Shown: piece after piece, positions 35,182 through 43,688 of the stretch
Position numbering within the stretch: the stretch's first letter is position 1
How the letters are laid out: every line of letters starts with the position of its first letter
From: Kitasatospora xanthocidica
GTDB lineage: Bacteria > Actinomycetota > Actinomycetes > Streptomycetales > Streptomycetaceae
Assembly (NCBI RefSeq): GCF_014656195.1
Contig: NZ_BNBY01000007.1
Coordinates: forward strand, 62,001-126,000
DNA length: 64,000 bases
Reading direction: 5' to 3'
The notes under the pieces: model-generated
Told to the model about the DNA's origin: nothing
Databases searched by the model: none
Seen by the model: only the letters and a program-made list of their open reading frames with translations
Program-made: the position numbers and the translations under genes

Positions 35182-35512
35182 GGGGTCCTCCGGGTGTCGG
35201 GGCTGCCGGGGCAGGAGCGCCGCAAACAGTAGGAGCGGAGCGGTGTCGTGTACCGCACAAGGCAAGTGAAGAACAGGCGAACAGCTGCCGCGCGCGGACC
35301 ATCCGGTTCGTGGACGAGCGCCGTTCCGGATCGTGGACATGCGGCGTTCCGGCCGGGCCGGTCCCGGCGGCGTCCCGGCGGCGTCCCGGCGGCGTCCCGG
35401 CGGCGTCCCGGCGGCGGACGTCATAGAGACCGCGATTGACCCCCTCCGGCCGCCCGTGGTGGGATCGCGGAGGCCCGCTGCCGGGGGCCGGGAACGGCAA
35501 GGAGTGCGGTAC
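35182..35512. other. divergent intergenic region with 11-bp tandem repeats
   Basis: About 330 bases between the secreted phosphoesterase (-) and the cobalamin gene (+). Apart from the tandem repeat at 35361-35415 it holds a CCGGTTCGTGGACGAGCGCC/CCGGATCGTGGACATGCGGC imperfect direct repeat (about 35304-35355). No riboswitch core was found here, unlike upstream of cbiB. Confidence 0.45.
35361..35415. repeat. tandem repeat, 5 x 11 bp (GTCCCGGCGGC)
   Basis: Five perfect head-to-tail copies of GTCCCGGCGGC, about 100 bases before the start of the cbiG/cobE-like gene. The copy number is likely to vary by slippage. Confidence 0.9.
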
Positions 35513-36844
35513 GTGATCGGACTGGTCGCCATCGACGGGCCGGGCCGTCCGCTCGCCGACGACCTGCACGCCCGCTGGCCGGAGAGCAGCCATGTCCACT
35601 GGGCCTCCCGCGGCAACTGCTCCCAGCCGCCCGACGTCCTGCACTTCGCGCTCCACCGCTACCCGGCCGTGGTCGCCTTCGCCTCCCTCCCGGACCTCGT
35701 CTCCCTGCTGACCGGCGGCCTGGTCGACCTCCCGCGCGGCACGGCCCTGCTCTGCGTGGACCCGCGGCGGCGCTGGGTGATCCCGGTGGCCGGCGGGGAG
35801 GCCGCCGAGGAACTGTCCCTGGAGGTGGCGGCCGCCCTCGGCGTCACCCCGGTGCCCACCGGGGCCGGGCCGCACTCGTCGAACGTGCCGCCGGTGCCGT
35901 CTGTGCCGTCTGTGCCGCCCGCGGACGCCCCGGTCCTGCGGATCACCGACCAGGACGACCCGGGCGACGGAGACCTGCTCGTGCTCCCCCGCACCCTCGT
36001 CGTCGGGATCGGCGCCACCGCCGGTGCCGACCGGACCGAGGCGATGCGGCTGCTGACCGCCACCCTCGCGGAGACCGGACTGGCCCTCGACGCGGTGGCC
36101 CGGCTGGCCACGGTGGCGGGCAAGGCGGACCACCCGGCGGTGCGCTGGGCCGCGTACTGCCTCGGCGGGGTGCCGGTGGACGAGCACCCGGCGCAGGACC
36201 TGGCGGGCCTGCCGGTGCCGAACCCGTCCGCCCGGGTCGGGGCGGCCGTCGGCACCGCGAGCGTCGCCGAGGCGGCCGCGCTGGCGAGTGCGCCGGGCGG
36301 GCGGCTCGTGGTCGCCAAGCGGAAGTCCGCGACGGCGACGGTGGCGGTCGCCCGGGCCGCCGTCCCCGGGCGGCTCGCGCTGGTCGACCTCGGGGACGAC
36401 GGGACCGACCGGACCGGCGGGCCCAACGGGATCCACGGGCCCGACCGGCTGCCCGAGGGCGTGCTCGCCGAGCTGCGGCGCGCCTCGGCCGTGGTGGGGA
36501 CGCCCGAGGCGCTGGCGGCGGTCGAAGCCGTCGAGGCGGCGACCGGAGCGCTCCGGCCGACCACCAGGCGGATCGCCGTGGACGCGGCCGCCGCAACGGC
36601 GACGGACGGCTCCGGGACACCGGTCGACCCGGCCGGCGCCGCCGTACGGCTGGCCACCCACGGGCACGGCGTCGCGCTGGTCACCCTCGGCGACGACGGC
36701 GCCGGGCTGGCCGTGCCGCCCGGCCCGTACGAGGTCCACCGCGTGCCAGCCCCGGCCGGGCCACTCGGACCGCCCGGACCGCGCACCCCACCCGGACAGC
36801 CCGCCGCACCCGCCCCCGCGCACCACCCAGGAGACCCCGCGTGA
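35513..36844 (+). CDS. cobalamin biosynthesis protein, CbiG/CobE-like with extra C-terminal domain
   Basis: 443 residues. The N-terminal 110 residues resemble the middle of CbiG (VVAFASLPDLVSLL, then WVIPVAGGEAAEELSLEVAA). Residues about 165-260 match the CobE/CbiG C-terminal domain (VVGIGATAGADRTEAMRLL, VARLATVAGKADHPAV). The remaining ~180 residues look like a degenerate relative of the precorrin methyltransferase fold (GRLVVAKRKSATATVAVA), which I could not confirm. CbiG opens the C-ring lactone; CobE's role is unclear. GTG 35513 has AAGGAG at the right distance. It overlaps the start of cobC. Confidence 0.75.
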   Translation: MIGLVAIDGPGRPLADDLHARWPESSHVHWASRGNCSQPPDVLHFALHRYPAVVAFASLPDLVSLLTGGLVDLPRGTALLCVDPRRRWVIPVAGGEAAEELSLEVAAALGVTPVPTGAGPHSSNVPPVPSVPSVPPADAPVLRITDQDDPGDGDLLVLPRTLVVGIGATAGADRTEAMRLLTATLAETGLALDAVARLATVAGKADHPAVRWAAYCLGGVPVDEHPAQDLAGLPVPNPSARVGAAVGTASVAEAAALASAPGGRLVVAKRKSATATVAVARAAVPGRLALVDLGDDGTDRTGGPNGIHGPDRLPEGVLAELRRASAVVGTPEALAAVEAVEAATGALRPTTRRIAVDAAAATATDGSGTPVDPAGAAVRLATHGHGVALVTLGDDGAGLAVPPGPYEVHRVPAPAGPLGPPGPRTPPGQPAAPAPAHHPGDPA

Positions 36845-37884
36845 CCGCCCCCGAACCCGACCTGCGCCACCACGGCGACGCCGAGGTCCGCGCCGACGGG
36901 CTCGGCCTGGTCGACCTCGCCGTCAACGTCCGCACCGGCACGCCCCCGGCCTGGCTGCGCGAGCGCCTCGCGGCCACCCTCGCCGACCTGGCCGCCTACC
37001 CCGACCAGACCACCGCCCGCGCCGCCGTGGCCGCCCGGCACGCCCGCCCGGTCGACGAGGTGCTGCTCACCTCGGGCGCGGCGGAGGCCTTCGTCCTGCT
37101 GGCCCGCGTGGCGACGGCCCGTCACATCGCCGTGGTCCACCCGCAGTTCACCGAACCGGAGGCGGCGCTCCGGGACGCCGGGCACCGGGTGCACCGGGTG
37201 CTGCTCTCCCCCGAGGACGGGTTCCGGCTCGGCTCCGTCCCCGAGGAGGCGGACCTGGTCGTCCTCGGCAACCCGACCAACCCGACCTCCGTCCTGCACC
37301 CCGCCGCGGCCGTCTCCGCGCTCGCCCGGCCGGGCCGGACCCTGGTGGTGGACGAGGCGTTCATGGACACCGTGCCGGGCGAGCGGGAGTCCCTCGCCTC
37401 GGTACGGGACCTGCCCGGCCGGGTCGTCGTCCTGCGCAGCCTCACCAAGACCTGGGGGCTGGCCGGGCTGCGCATCGGCTACGTGCTCGGGCCCGCGCCG
37501 CTGATCGCCGAACTCGCCGCCGCCCAGCCGCTCTGGCCGGTATCCACCCCGGCGCTGGCCGCCGCCGAGGCCTGCAGCACCCCGGCGGCCCTCGCCGAGG
37601 CGGAGCAGGCCGCCGCCGAACTCACCCGTTGGCGACGGTACTTGGTGCAGGGGCTGGCCGCCTTCCGGTCGGTCCGGCTGTACGGCGAGCCGGCCGCCTC
37701 CTTCGTCCTGATCCGGCTGCCGGAGGCGGCCGCCGTCCGGACCCGGCTGCGCGAGCACGGCTTCGCCGTCCGGCGCGGGGACACCTTCCCGGGGCTGGGC
37801 GGGGAATGGCTGCGGATCGCCGTCCGGGACGAGGAGACCACCGACCGCTTCCTCAAGGCCCTGGCGGCCGTACTCGGCCCTTGA
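36841..37884 (+). CDS. cobC: PLP-dependent CobC-type protein (Rv2231c-like, threonine-phosphate decarboxylase-like)
   Basis: 347 residues of the class I/II aminotransferase fold. The PLP lysine is in LRSLTKTWGLAGLRIGY, and the Asp/Tyr environment includes VLGNPTNPTSVL and LVVDEAFMD. Relatives (CobC/CobD) decarboxylate L-threonine phosphate to aminopropanol phosphate, the arm attached by CbiB. The GTG start overlaps the stop of the previous gene by four bases. With the gene before it, it forms a second, separate cobalamin locus. Confidence 0.85.
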   Translation: MTAPEPDLRHHGDAEVRADGLGLVDLAVNVRTGTPPAWLRERLAATLADLAAYPDQTTARAAVAARHARPVDEVLLTSGAAEAFVLLARVATARHIAVVHPQFTEPEAALRDAGHRVHRVLLSPEDGFRLGSVPEEADLVVLGNPTNPTSVLHPAAAVSALARPGRTLVVDEAFMDTVPGERESLASVRDLPGRVVVLRSLTKTWGLAGLRIGYVLGPAPLIAELAAAQPLWPVSTPALAAAEACSTPAALAEAEQAAAELTRWRRYLVQGLAAFRSVRLYGEPAASFVLIRLPEAAAVRTRLREHGFAVRRGDTFPGLGGEWLRIAVRDEETTDRFLKALAAVLGP

Positions 37885-37948
37885 GTCCTCGCTCCGCCCC
37901 TGAGTCCTCGCTCCGCCCTTGAGGCCGCGCCAACCCTCCAGGTCGCGC

Positions 37949-38764
37949 TCAGTCCAGCCTGAGCCCGTCGCCCGTCCGGATCGGCCCGGGCGCCAGCACC
38001 CGCGCGTACACCCCCGCGCAGGGCAGCTCGGGCATGCCGTCCAGCGGGACCAGTCGGTTCCGCTCGGCCGGGATGCGCAGGGCCTCCGTACGGCGGGACA
38101 GCGGGCCGTGCCGCAGGGTGGGGACGGCGCAGCGCGGCGTGGGCGCCAGGACGCGCAGGCGCAGCGTCGGCCCGATGGCCAACTCCCGCCCCACCCAGGC
38201 GTTCTCGACGAAGCCATCGCCCTCGGTGCGGATCACCAGGTTCGGCCGGTAGCGCTCGGCGGCGGAGCCGGTGGCCTCCAGGGTGGACGTGGTGATCAGG
38301 TGCAGCGGGGCGAAGTCGAAGAACCCGCCGTCGGGCGCCGCGCGGCCCAACTCACTGACCGTGAAGGACACTTCCGCCGCGATGCCGCGTGCCAGCACCT
38401 CCTCCGGCACGGCCCGCTCGACCGTCGCTCCGGGCGGGCGCTCGGCCACCAGCGCGACCTTGCGGCCGAGCGCCTCGGACAGCTCCGCCTCGTCGGCGGC
38501 ACGCCCGTCCGGGCCGGTGATCGCCACCCCGCCGTCCGCCCCGGTGGACGCCGCGTACCCCAGCAGGCCGGACCAGAGCCGGGGGTGCTTGGCGCTGGCC
38601 ACCCGCCCGGTCACCAGGTCGAGCAGCGCCCGCTCCCGGTCCCCGGCCAGGCCGCGCCCGGTCACCTCGGCCCCGTCCAGCTCCTCCCCCAGCAGGGACT
38701 TCACCGGGTAGCGCCGCAGCCGCTCGACCCTGCCGACGCCCGTACCCGAACCCCCGGCTCTCAC
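37949..38764 (-). CDS. MOSC-domain protein
   Basis: 271 residues. The N-terminal MOSC beta-barrel domain (RVERLRRYPVKSLLGEEL, GLAGDRERALLD) is followed by the MOSC domain with the expected cysteine (PTPRCAVPTLRHG) and RPNLVI. Such proteins bind molybdenum cofactor or carry sulfur and reduce N-hydroxylated compounds; the role here is unknown. The GTG at 38764 overlaps the stop of the HAD gene before it. Third gene of a three-gene operon with two HAD paralogues. Confidence 0.88.
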   Translation of the reverse strand: MRAGGSGTGVGRVERLRRYPVKSLLGEELDGAEVTGRGLAGDRERALLDLVTGRVASAKHPRLWSGLLGYAASTGADGGVAITGPDGRAADEAELSEALGRKVALVAERPPGATVERAVPEEVLARGIAAEVSFTVSELGRAAPDGGFFDFAPLHLITTSTLEATGSAAERYRPNLVIRTEGDGFVENAWVGRELAIGPTLRLRVLAPTPRCAVPTLRHGPLSRRTEALRIPAERNRLVPLDGMPELPCAGVYARVLAPGPIRTGDGLRLD

Positions 38765-39297
38765 TCCCCCTCCTCCGCCCACTCCCGCAGGGCCTGGAAG
38801 TGCACCTCCCGCAGCCCGAACCGGGGATCGACCCAGAGCGCCACGGCCGGCCCCGGATGGTTCGCCTCGATCCACTCGATGTCCTGCGGGCCGAGCTCGT
38901 CGTCCACCCAGACGAACGGCCGGCCGTCCGCCCAGGCGACCAGGTCCCGGGTCTTCCAGTGCAGCCCGTCCGGGTCCACGCCGAAGACCTCCGTCCAGCG
39001 GATGTACGGGAGTTCGGGCAGCCCGAGGGGCGGGGCGATGAAGGTGTTCGCCTCGTCCATCCAGGTGGTCGCCCACACCAACTCGTACGGCAGCGCCAGC
39101 AGTTCCGGCCCGTGCGCCGGGTTCAGCCACACCCGCAGCGGCTCCACCTGCTCGCGCGGCCGCGGCGCGTGGCGGGCCACCCACGACTCGGGGAGCATCC
39201 GGTGCGTCCGGTAGCCCTCCGGGCAGCGGGTGTCGGGCGCGGCGTAGGGGTTCAGCGGCCCGTCCACGTCCAGCAGGAGCAGCGGCCGCCCGGTCAC
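38761..39297 (-). CDS. HAD-like phosphatase, downstream copy of a tandem pair
   Basis: 178 residues. HAD motifs are visible: LLLLDVDGPLNP (nucleophile Asp and acid/base Asp), VWATTWMDEAN with the motif II Thr, and FVWVDDELGPQD with the acidic pair. The protein is a close paralogue of the next gene upstream, sharing LPYELVWAT, LPELPYIRWTE and DPDGLHWKTRD. GTG 39297 overlaps the stop of that gene (GTGA). Substrate unknown; small HAD proteins of this kind lack a large cap domain and often act on bigger or macromolecular substrates. Confidence 0.85.
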   Translation of the reverse strand: MTGRPLLLLDVDGPLNPYAAPDTRCPEGYRTHRMLPESWVARHAPRPREQVEPLRVWLNPAHGPELLALPYELVWATTWMDEANTFIAPPLGLPELPYIRWTEVFGVDPDGLHWKTRDLVAWADGRPFVWVDDELGPQDIEWIEANHPGPAVALWVDPRFGLREVHFQALREWAEEGE

Positions 39298-39881
39298 GCG
39301 GCGGCCGCCCAGTCCCGCAGGGTCGCGAAGTCGTCGGCCAGCAGGCCTATTCGGGGGTTGACGTGCAGGGTGAGCGCCGGCCCCGGATGGTTCTCCGCGA
39401 TCCACTCGGCGTCCCGCGGGCCGAGCTCGTCGTCCAGCCAGACGAACGGGCGGCCGTCCGCCCAGGCGACCACGTCGCGGGTCTTCCAGTGCAGCCCGTC
39501 CGGGTCCTCGGCGAACATCTCCGTCCAGCGGATGTACGGCAGTTCGGGCAGGCCGATGTTCGGCCCGATGTGGGTGTTCGCCTCGCTCATCCACCCGGTG
39601 GCCCACACCAACTCGTACGGCAGCGCCAGCAGTTCCGGCCCGTGCGCCGGGTTCAGCCACACCCGCAGCGGCTTCACCCGGCCGACCGGGCGCTTCGCGT
39701 GCTTCGCGCGCGAAGCGCGCGGCGCCAGCCTGGCCTGCGCAGCCGCCTGACGCTCCTGCTTCGCGACCCACCAGGTGGGCAGCAGGCGGTGGGTGGTGTA
39801 GCCGTCCGGCCGCCGCTTCGGCGCGGCGAAGGGGTTGAGTGGTCCGTCCACGTCGAGGAGGAGCAGGGGCTGCTGGGTCAT
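39294..39881 (-). CDS. HAD-like phosphatase, upstream copy of a tandem pair
   Basis: 195 residues, starting with MTQQPLLLLDVDGPLNP. The same HAD motifs as in its neighbour are present (VWATGWMSEAN, FVWLDDELGP). It differs by an insert of about 17 basic, Ala-rich residues near position 45 (ERQAAAQARLAPRASRAKHA). The high similarity at protein and DNA level points to a fairly recent tandem duplication. It heads the operon of two HAD genes and a MOSC gene, all linked by GTGA overlaps. Confidence 0.85.
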   Translation of the reverse strand: MTQQPLLLLDVDGPLNPFAAPKRRPDGYTTHRLLPTWWVAKQERQAAAQARLAPRASRAKHAKRPVGRVKPLRVWLNPAHGPELLALPYELVWATGWMSEANTHIGPNIGLPELPYIRWTEMFAEDPDGLHWKTRDVVAWADGRPFVWLDDELGPRDAEWIAENHPGPALTLHVNPRIGLLADDFATLRDWAAAA

Positions 39882-40009
39882 GCCATGAATTCTCGGTCCG
39901 GCGGGTGAGGTTGACCAGCGATTTGCGGGTCACGATCGGGGGTCCGCCGCCCGGTCCCGCCCGGCCACCCGGCCCCGCCCGGCCACCCGACCCCACCCGG
40001 CCTCGCCGC

Positions 40010-41107
40010 TCACGGCCGCGTCCACAGGTTGCGGGCGGCCAGCAGCGGGAGCACCCCCTCACCGAACCAGTACGCCTCCTCCAGGTGCGGCATCCCGCTC
40101 AGCACGAACTCGTCGACGCCCAGCCCGTGGTACTCGCAGATCAGGTCCGCGACCTCCCGGTGGCTGCCCACCAGCGCCGTCCCGGCGCCGCCGCGCAGCA
40201 GGCCGATGCCGGCCCACAGTCCGGGGTACACCTCCAGCCGCTGCGCCGAGCCGCCGTGCAGCGCGAGCATCCGCCGCTGCCCCTCCGACTCGCTCTCGGC
40301 GAGCGCCCGTTGGGTCTCCCGCACCCGGCGCGGGTCCATCCCGGCGAGCAGCCGCTCGGTCTCCGCCCAGGCCTGCGCGGCGGTGTCCCGGGTGATCACG
40401 TGCAGCCGGATCCCGAACCGTACGGTCCTGCCCCGCTCGGCCGCGAGTCCGCGGATCCAATCGATCTTCTCCCGTACCTGGGCCGGCGGTTCGCCCCAGG
40501 TCAGGTAGACGTCCGCGTGCCGCGCCGCGACGTCGCCGGCCGCCGGGGAGGAGCCGCCGAAGTACACCGTCGGCACCGGGTCCGGCAGCCGGTTCAACAC
40601 CGCCCGCTCGACCCGCAGATGGGGCCCGTGGTGGTCGACCGTCTCGCCCGCCCAGAGCCGCCGGGTGATGTCGAGGAACTCCCCGGTCCGCGCGTACCGG
40701 GCGTCCTTGTCCAGGAAGTCCCCGTAGGCGCGCTGTTCGGCGGACTCCCCGCCGGTCACCACGTTGAGCAACAGCCGCCCGCCGGACTGCCGTTGGTAGG
40801 TCGCGGCCATCTGGGCCGCCAGCGTCGGGCTGATCTGGCCGGGGCGGAACGCCACCAGGTACTTCAGCCGCTCGGTCACCTGGCTCAGCATCGCCGTGGT
40901 CAGCCAGGCGTCCTCGCACCAGGCCCCGGTCGGCGTCAGCACACCCTCGAAGCCCAACTGCTCGGCGCTGCGGGCGATCTGCCCGAGGTACGCGACGCTC
41001 GGCGGCCGGTCCGTGCCGGCCGTGCCGGGCGTGGAGCCGTGCCCGCCGCCGACGATCTGCCGGCTGTCGCCGTTGGTGGGGAGGAACCAGTGGAAGGTGA
41101 GAGCCAT
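40010..41107 (-). CDS. ssuD: FMNH2-dependent alkanesulfonate monooxygenase
   Basis: 365 residues, slightly shorter than the E. coli enzyme (381). It has the SsuD/luciferase-like barrel with the family segments GAWCEDAWLTTAMLSQVTER (active-site Cys), RLLLNVVTGG and FGIRLHVITRD (the Arg and His of the active site). It oxidises alkanesulfonates with reduced flavin and oxygen, releasing sulfite as a sulfur source. No ssu transporter genes are adjacent. It lies 42 bases behind a short leader ORF of the kind found before sulfur-assimilation genes in actinomycetes, so it may be controlled by sulfur or cysteine supply. Confidence 0.92.
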   Translation of the reverse strand: MALTFHWFLPTNGDSRQIVGGGHGSTPGTAGTDRPPSVAYLGQIARSAEQLGFEGVLTPTGAWCEDAWLTTAMLSQVTERLKYLVAFRPGQISPTLAAQMAATYQRQSGGRLLLNVVTGGESAEQRAYGDFLDKDARYARTGEFLDITRRLWAGETVDHHGPHLRVERAVLNRLPDPVPTVYFGGSSPAAGDVAARHADVYLTWGEPPAQVREKIDWIRGLAAERGRTVRFGIRLHVITRDTAAQAWAETERLLAGMDPRRVRETQRALAESESEGQRRMLALHGGSAQRLEVYPGLWAGIGLLRGGAGTALVGSHREVADLICEYHGLGVDEFVLSGMPHLEEAYWFGEGVLPLLAARNLWTRP

Positions 41108-41149
41108 GGACGGACACGCTCCTGCGGTCGGTGCTGCCTGCGGTCGGTG

Positions 41150-41242
41150 TTACGGAATCCACCGACGGCGACACCCGGCCGCGCACACCCGCACCAGGTC
41201 GACGTGCAGTCGACGCACGAGGAGGAGGCCCGGAGCGGTCAT
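41150..41242 (-). CDS. putative leader peptide of ssuD (30 residues)
   Basis: ATG 41242 opens a 30-codon frame ending 42 bases before ssuD. It contains LLLVRRLHVDLVRV followed by CAAGC. The VRRLHVDL core is what I recall for the small actinobacterial family annotated as putative leader peptide, often upstream of sulfur metabolism genes. Two cysteine codons near its end would let translation stall when cysteine is scarce. The gap to ssuD contains the 12-base sequence CTGCGGTCGGTG twice (read on the + strand), which may take part in alternative pairing. Confidence 0.7.
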   Translation of the reverse strand: MTAPGLLLVRRLHVDLVRVCAAGCRRRWIP

Positions 41243-41339
41243 GGACCGATTCTCCGGGACTCCTCCACCGCGATCAAGACCTCCCGCCCGGCCCACGGGT
41301 GCCCCCGCCCCTCGGACGATCAGCCGGCCCGCGCCGGGA

Positions 41340-41385
41340 AAGCCCGCAGGCCCCTTCCCCGGCGGGGGGAGGGGCCTGCGGGCTT
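41340..41385 (-). terminator. terminator of glnII
   Basis: Long hairpin: 41340-41360 pairs with 41366-41385 over 20 bp with one bulged T and a 5-base loop. It lies 23 bases beyond the glnII stop codon. Confidence 0.88.
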
Positions 41386-41407
41386 CGCACACACCAGGGG
41401 CGTCGGA

Positions 41408-42430
41408 TCAGACCTGGCCGGCCTTCTCCAGGGCCTCGCAGCAGGTGTTGATCAGGAGGCGGGTGACGACGTAGGGGTCGACGTTGGCGTTCGGGCGACG
41501 GTCCTCGATGTAGCCCTTCTGCTCCACCTCGACCTGCCACGGGATGCGCACGGAGGCACCGCGGTTGGAAACGCCGTAGCTGTAGACGTTCCACGGGGCG
41601 GTCTCGTGCTTGCCGGTGAGGCGGGACTGGATGTCGTCACCGTACTGGCTGACGTGCTCCAGGACCTTCTCCTGGGAGGCGCCGAGCGACTCGCAGGCGG
41701 TGATGATGGCCTCGTAGCCCTCGCGCATCGCCTTGGTGGAGAAGTTGGTGTGGGCACCCGCGCCGTTCCAGTCGCCCCTGGCCGGCTTGGCGTCCAGGGT
41801 GGCGTCGATGCCGAACTCCTCGGCGGTGCGGTAGAGCAGGTAGCGGGCGATCCACATGTCGTCCGAGACGGTCAGCGCGTCGACCGGGCCGATCTGGAAC
41901 TCCCACTGGCCGGGCATGACCTCGGCGTTGATGCCGCAGATGGCCAGGCCGGCGTCGAGGCAGCGGTCGAGGTGCAGCTCGACGATCTCGCGGCCGAAGA
42001 CCTCCTCGGCACCGACACCGCAGTAGTAGCCGCCCTGCGGGGCCGGGAAGCCACCCTCCGGGAAGCCGAGCGGGCGGGAGCCCTTGAAGAAGGTGTACTC
42101 CTGCTCGATGCCGAAGATCGACTCCTGGGAGGCGTACTTCTCGGCGACCTCACGCAGCAGGGAGCGGGTGTTGGACTCGTGCGGGGTGCCGTCCGTCTCC
42201 AGGACCTCGCAGAGGACGAGGATGTTGTCGCCACCGCGGATCGGGTCCGGCGTGACCTTCACCGGCTCCAGCACGCGGTCCGAGGCGTGGCCCTCGGCCT
42301 GGTTGGTCGAGGAACCGTCGAAGCCCCAGGTGGGGATCTTGTCGGCGTTCGGCAGGACGCGAGTCTTGGAACGGAGCTTCGCGGTCGGCTTGGTGCCGTC
42401 GATCCAGATGTACTCGGCCTTGATTGCCAC
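41408..42430 (-). CDS. glnII: type II glutamine synthetase (eukaryote-like)
   Basis: 340 residues, the length of GSII enzymes rather than the ~470 of GSI. The sequence begins VAIKAEYIWIDGTKPTAKLRSK and carries the family blocks WGFDGSSTNQAEG, GIEQEYTFF, GINAEVMPGQWEFQIGP and GAGAHTNFST. It makes glutamine from glutamate, ammonia and ATP. GTG 42430 has GAGGGAC before it. GSII is not expected to be adenylylated like GSI; in streptomycetes its transcription is under nitrogen control by GlnR. A possible GlnR-like sequence lies at about 42508-42524. Confidence 0.96.
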   Translation of the reverse strand: MAIKAEYIWIDGTKPTAKLRSKTRVLPNADKIPTWGFDGSSTNQAEGHASDRVLEPVKVTPDPIRGGDNILVLCEVLETDGTPHESNTRSLLREVAEKYASQESIFGIEQEYTFFKGSRPLGFPEGGFPAPQGGYYCGVGAEEVFGREIVELHLDRCLDAGLAICGINAEVMPGQWEFQIGPVDALTVSDDMWIARYLLYRTAEEFGIDATLDAKPARGDWNGAGAHTNFSTKAMREGYEAIITACESLGASQEKVLEHVSQYGDDIQSRLTGKHETAPWNVYSYGVSNRGASVRIPWQVEVEQKGYIEDRRPNANVDPYVVTRLLINTCCEALEKAGQV

Positions 42431-42507
42431 GACGTGTCCCTCGCATTGCTGGGTGGTGGGTGCCCGCGTAGCGTCGCAAGCCGCCGTTTCCCGGTTGTTC
42501 CTCTCAT

Positions 42508-42524
42508 GTAACGCGCATGTGAAC
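42508..42524. promoter_or_regulatory. possible GlnR box upstream of glnII
   Basis: GTAAC-N6-GTGAAC, about 80-95 bases before the glnII start, partly fits the GlnR pattern gTnAC-N6-GaAAC. The second half-site is imperfect, so this is tentative. Confidence 0.3.
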
Positions 42525-42552
42525 CAACCGTCCGCGTTGGCACGATCACGAT

Positions 42553-42580
42553 GCGGGAGTGCCGGGGGTGGCACTCCCGC
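42553..42580 (-). terminator. hairpin after the LAxTG protein gene
   Basis: Perfect 11-bp stem (42553-42563 with 42570-42580), six-base loop, 18 bases beyond the stop codon at 42598. Confidence 0.8.
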
Positions 42581-42597
42581 CCCGCAGGGTGACGCGG

Positions 42598-43617
42598 TCA
42601 CCGACGGGCGTGCGCGGCCCGGCGGCGCCGGGTGGCCCACAGCGCGGCCGCTCCGCCCGCGACCAGGGCGGCGGCCCCGGCCGCCAGCGGGCCGGTGGCA
42701 CTGCTGCCGCCGGTGCTGGCCAGCTTCTCCGGCTGCTTCTCCGGCTGCTTCTCCGCATGCGCCGTCTGCCCCGTCCCGGCCGGCGGGACGGCGGCGCGCG
42801 AGGTGGTGGTGTCGGCGGCCGGCTGGGCGGGGGGCGGGGTGCTCGGGCCGCCGGTGGCGGACGGGCCGGACGACGGCGCGGCGGGCTTCTCACAGCCGAC
42901 CGACGCGACGGTGACCTTCCCGGTGACCTTGGCGACGTTCAGGTTGAGCGGGTTCACCTCCACCTGTACCTCCAGGGCCGAGGCGGCGGCGGTGGTCGAG
43001 GTGGTGGTCTTCTTGGAGAACTCGACCGAGACGCTGCCGATCAGCGGCACGTCCACCGTGGTGGGCCCGTACAGGCCGACGGTGACGGGCTTGCCGAGCA
43101 CGGTCAGCTTGGCGGGCGCGACCACGTCCGCGGTCGGCTGCCCGTCGACCGGGCAGGTCGCCTCGGCGCTCATCGCCTCCAGGCCGAGCAGCGCGGTGGC
43201 CGGCAGGCCGGGGGCGTGCACGTCGGCGTTGACCAGCTTGACGGAGGCGGTGGCGCCCTTGGCGTCGACGCGGGTGACGGACTTGCCGATGTCGGCCTTG
43301 ACCAGGGTGACCGGCCCCTGCTGGTCGATGCCGTCCACGTTCGCGGTGAGCACCGAGCCGTCGCGCTGCGCCGGCGACTCGACCTTGTTCAGCGCGATGT
43401 TCACCGGGACGTCCACCGCGTTGTTCAACAGCTTGACGTCCAGCGCGAGTTCGGCGGTGACGGCGCGGGCTTTGCCTACCGCGGCCGGGGCGGGCGCGGC
43501 CGAAGCGGCACCCGGCGCGGCCGAAGGGGCGGCCTGGACGGGCCCGACGGCGAGCGCCGTGAGCGCCGTGCTCACGACCACGACGGCTGCTGCGGAAACG
43601 ATTCGGCGAGAAGACAT
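42598..43617 (-). CDS. SCO1860-like LAxTG-anchored surface protein
   Basis: 339 residues. A signal peptide (MSSRRIVSAAAVVVVSTALT, cut near AQA-like VQAAP) is followed by a beta-rich extracytoplasmic domain with two Cys. A Pro/Thr/Ser stalk with repeated QPEK units comes next, then the sorting signal LASTGG, a membrane helix and an RRRR tail. This layout is that of a sortase (class E type, LAxTG) substrate on the cell wall. The family is, from memory, called SCO1860 LAETG-anchored; here the third position is Ser instead of Glu. ATG 43617 follows GGGGGTACC. Function unknown. Confidence 0.82.
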   Translation of the reverse strand: MSSRRIVSAAAVVVVSTALTALAVGPVQAAPSAAPGAASAAPAPAAVGKARAVTAELALDVKLLNNAVDVPVNIALNKVESPAQRDGSVLTANVDGIDQQGPVTLVKADIGKSVTRVDAKGATASVKLVNADVHAPGLPATALLGLEAMSAEATCPVDGQPTADVVAPAKLTVLGKPVTVGLYGPTTVDVPLIGSVSVEFSKKTTTSTTAAASALEVQVEVNPLNLNVAKVTGKVTVASVGCEKPAAPSSGPSATGGPSTPPPAQPAADTTTSRAAVPPAGTGQTAHAEKQPEKQPEKLASTGGSSATGPLAAGAAALVAGGAAALWATRRRRAAHARR

Positions 43618-43688
43618 GGCGGTACCCCCACACAGGATGAAACGATGAGCCGCCAGTCTTCTCGAACAATCAGTCACATGAGCAACAC

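Noticed and set aside
35333..35512. Extension of the cbiG/cobE-like gene through the 11-bp tandem repeat
   Set aside because: GTG 35513 has AAGGAG at the right spacing, and the extension is low-complexity repeat sequence.
39958..40008. CCCGGCCACCCG-type short repeats between the HAD and ssuD genes
   Set aside because: Imperfect, only two units, in very C-rich sequence; likely compositional.
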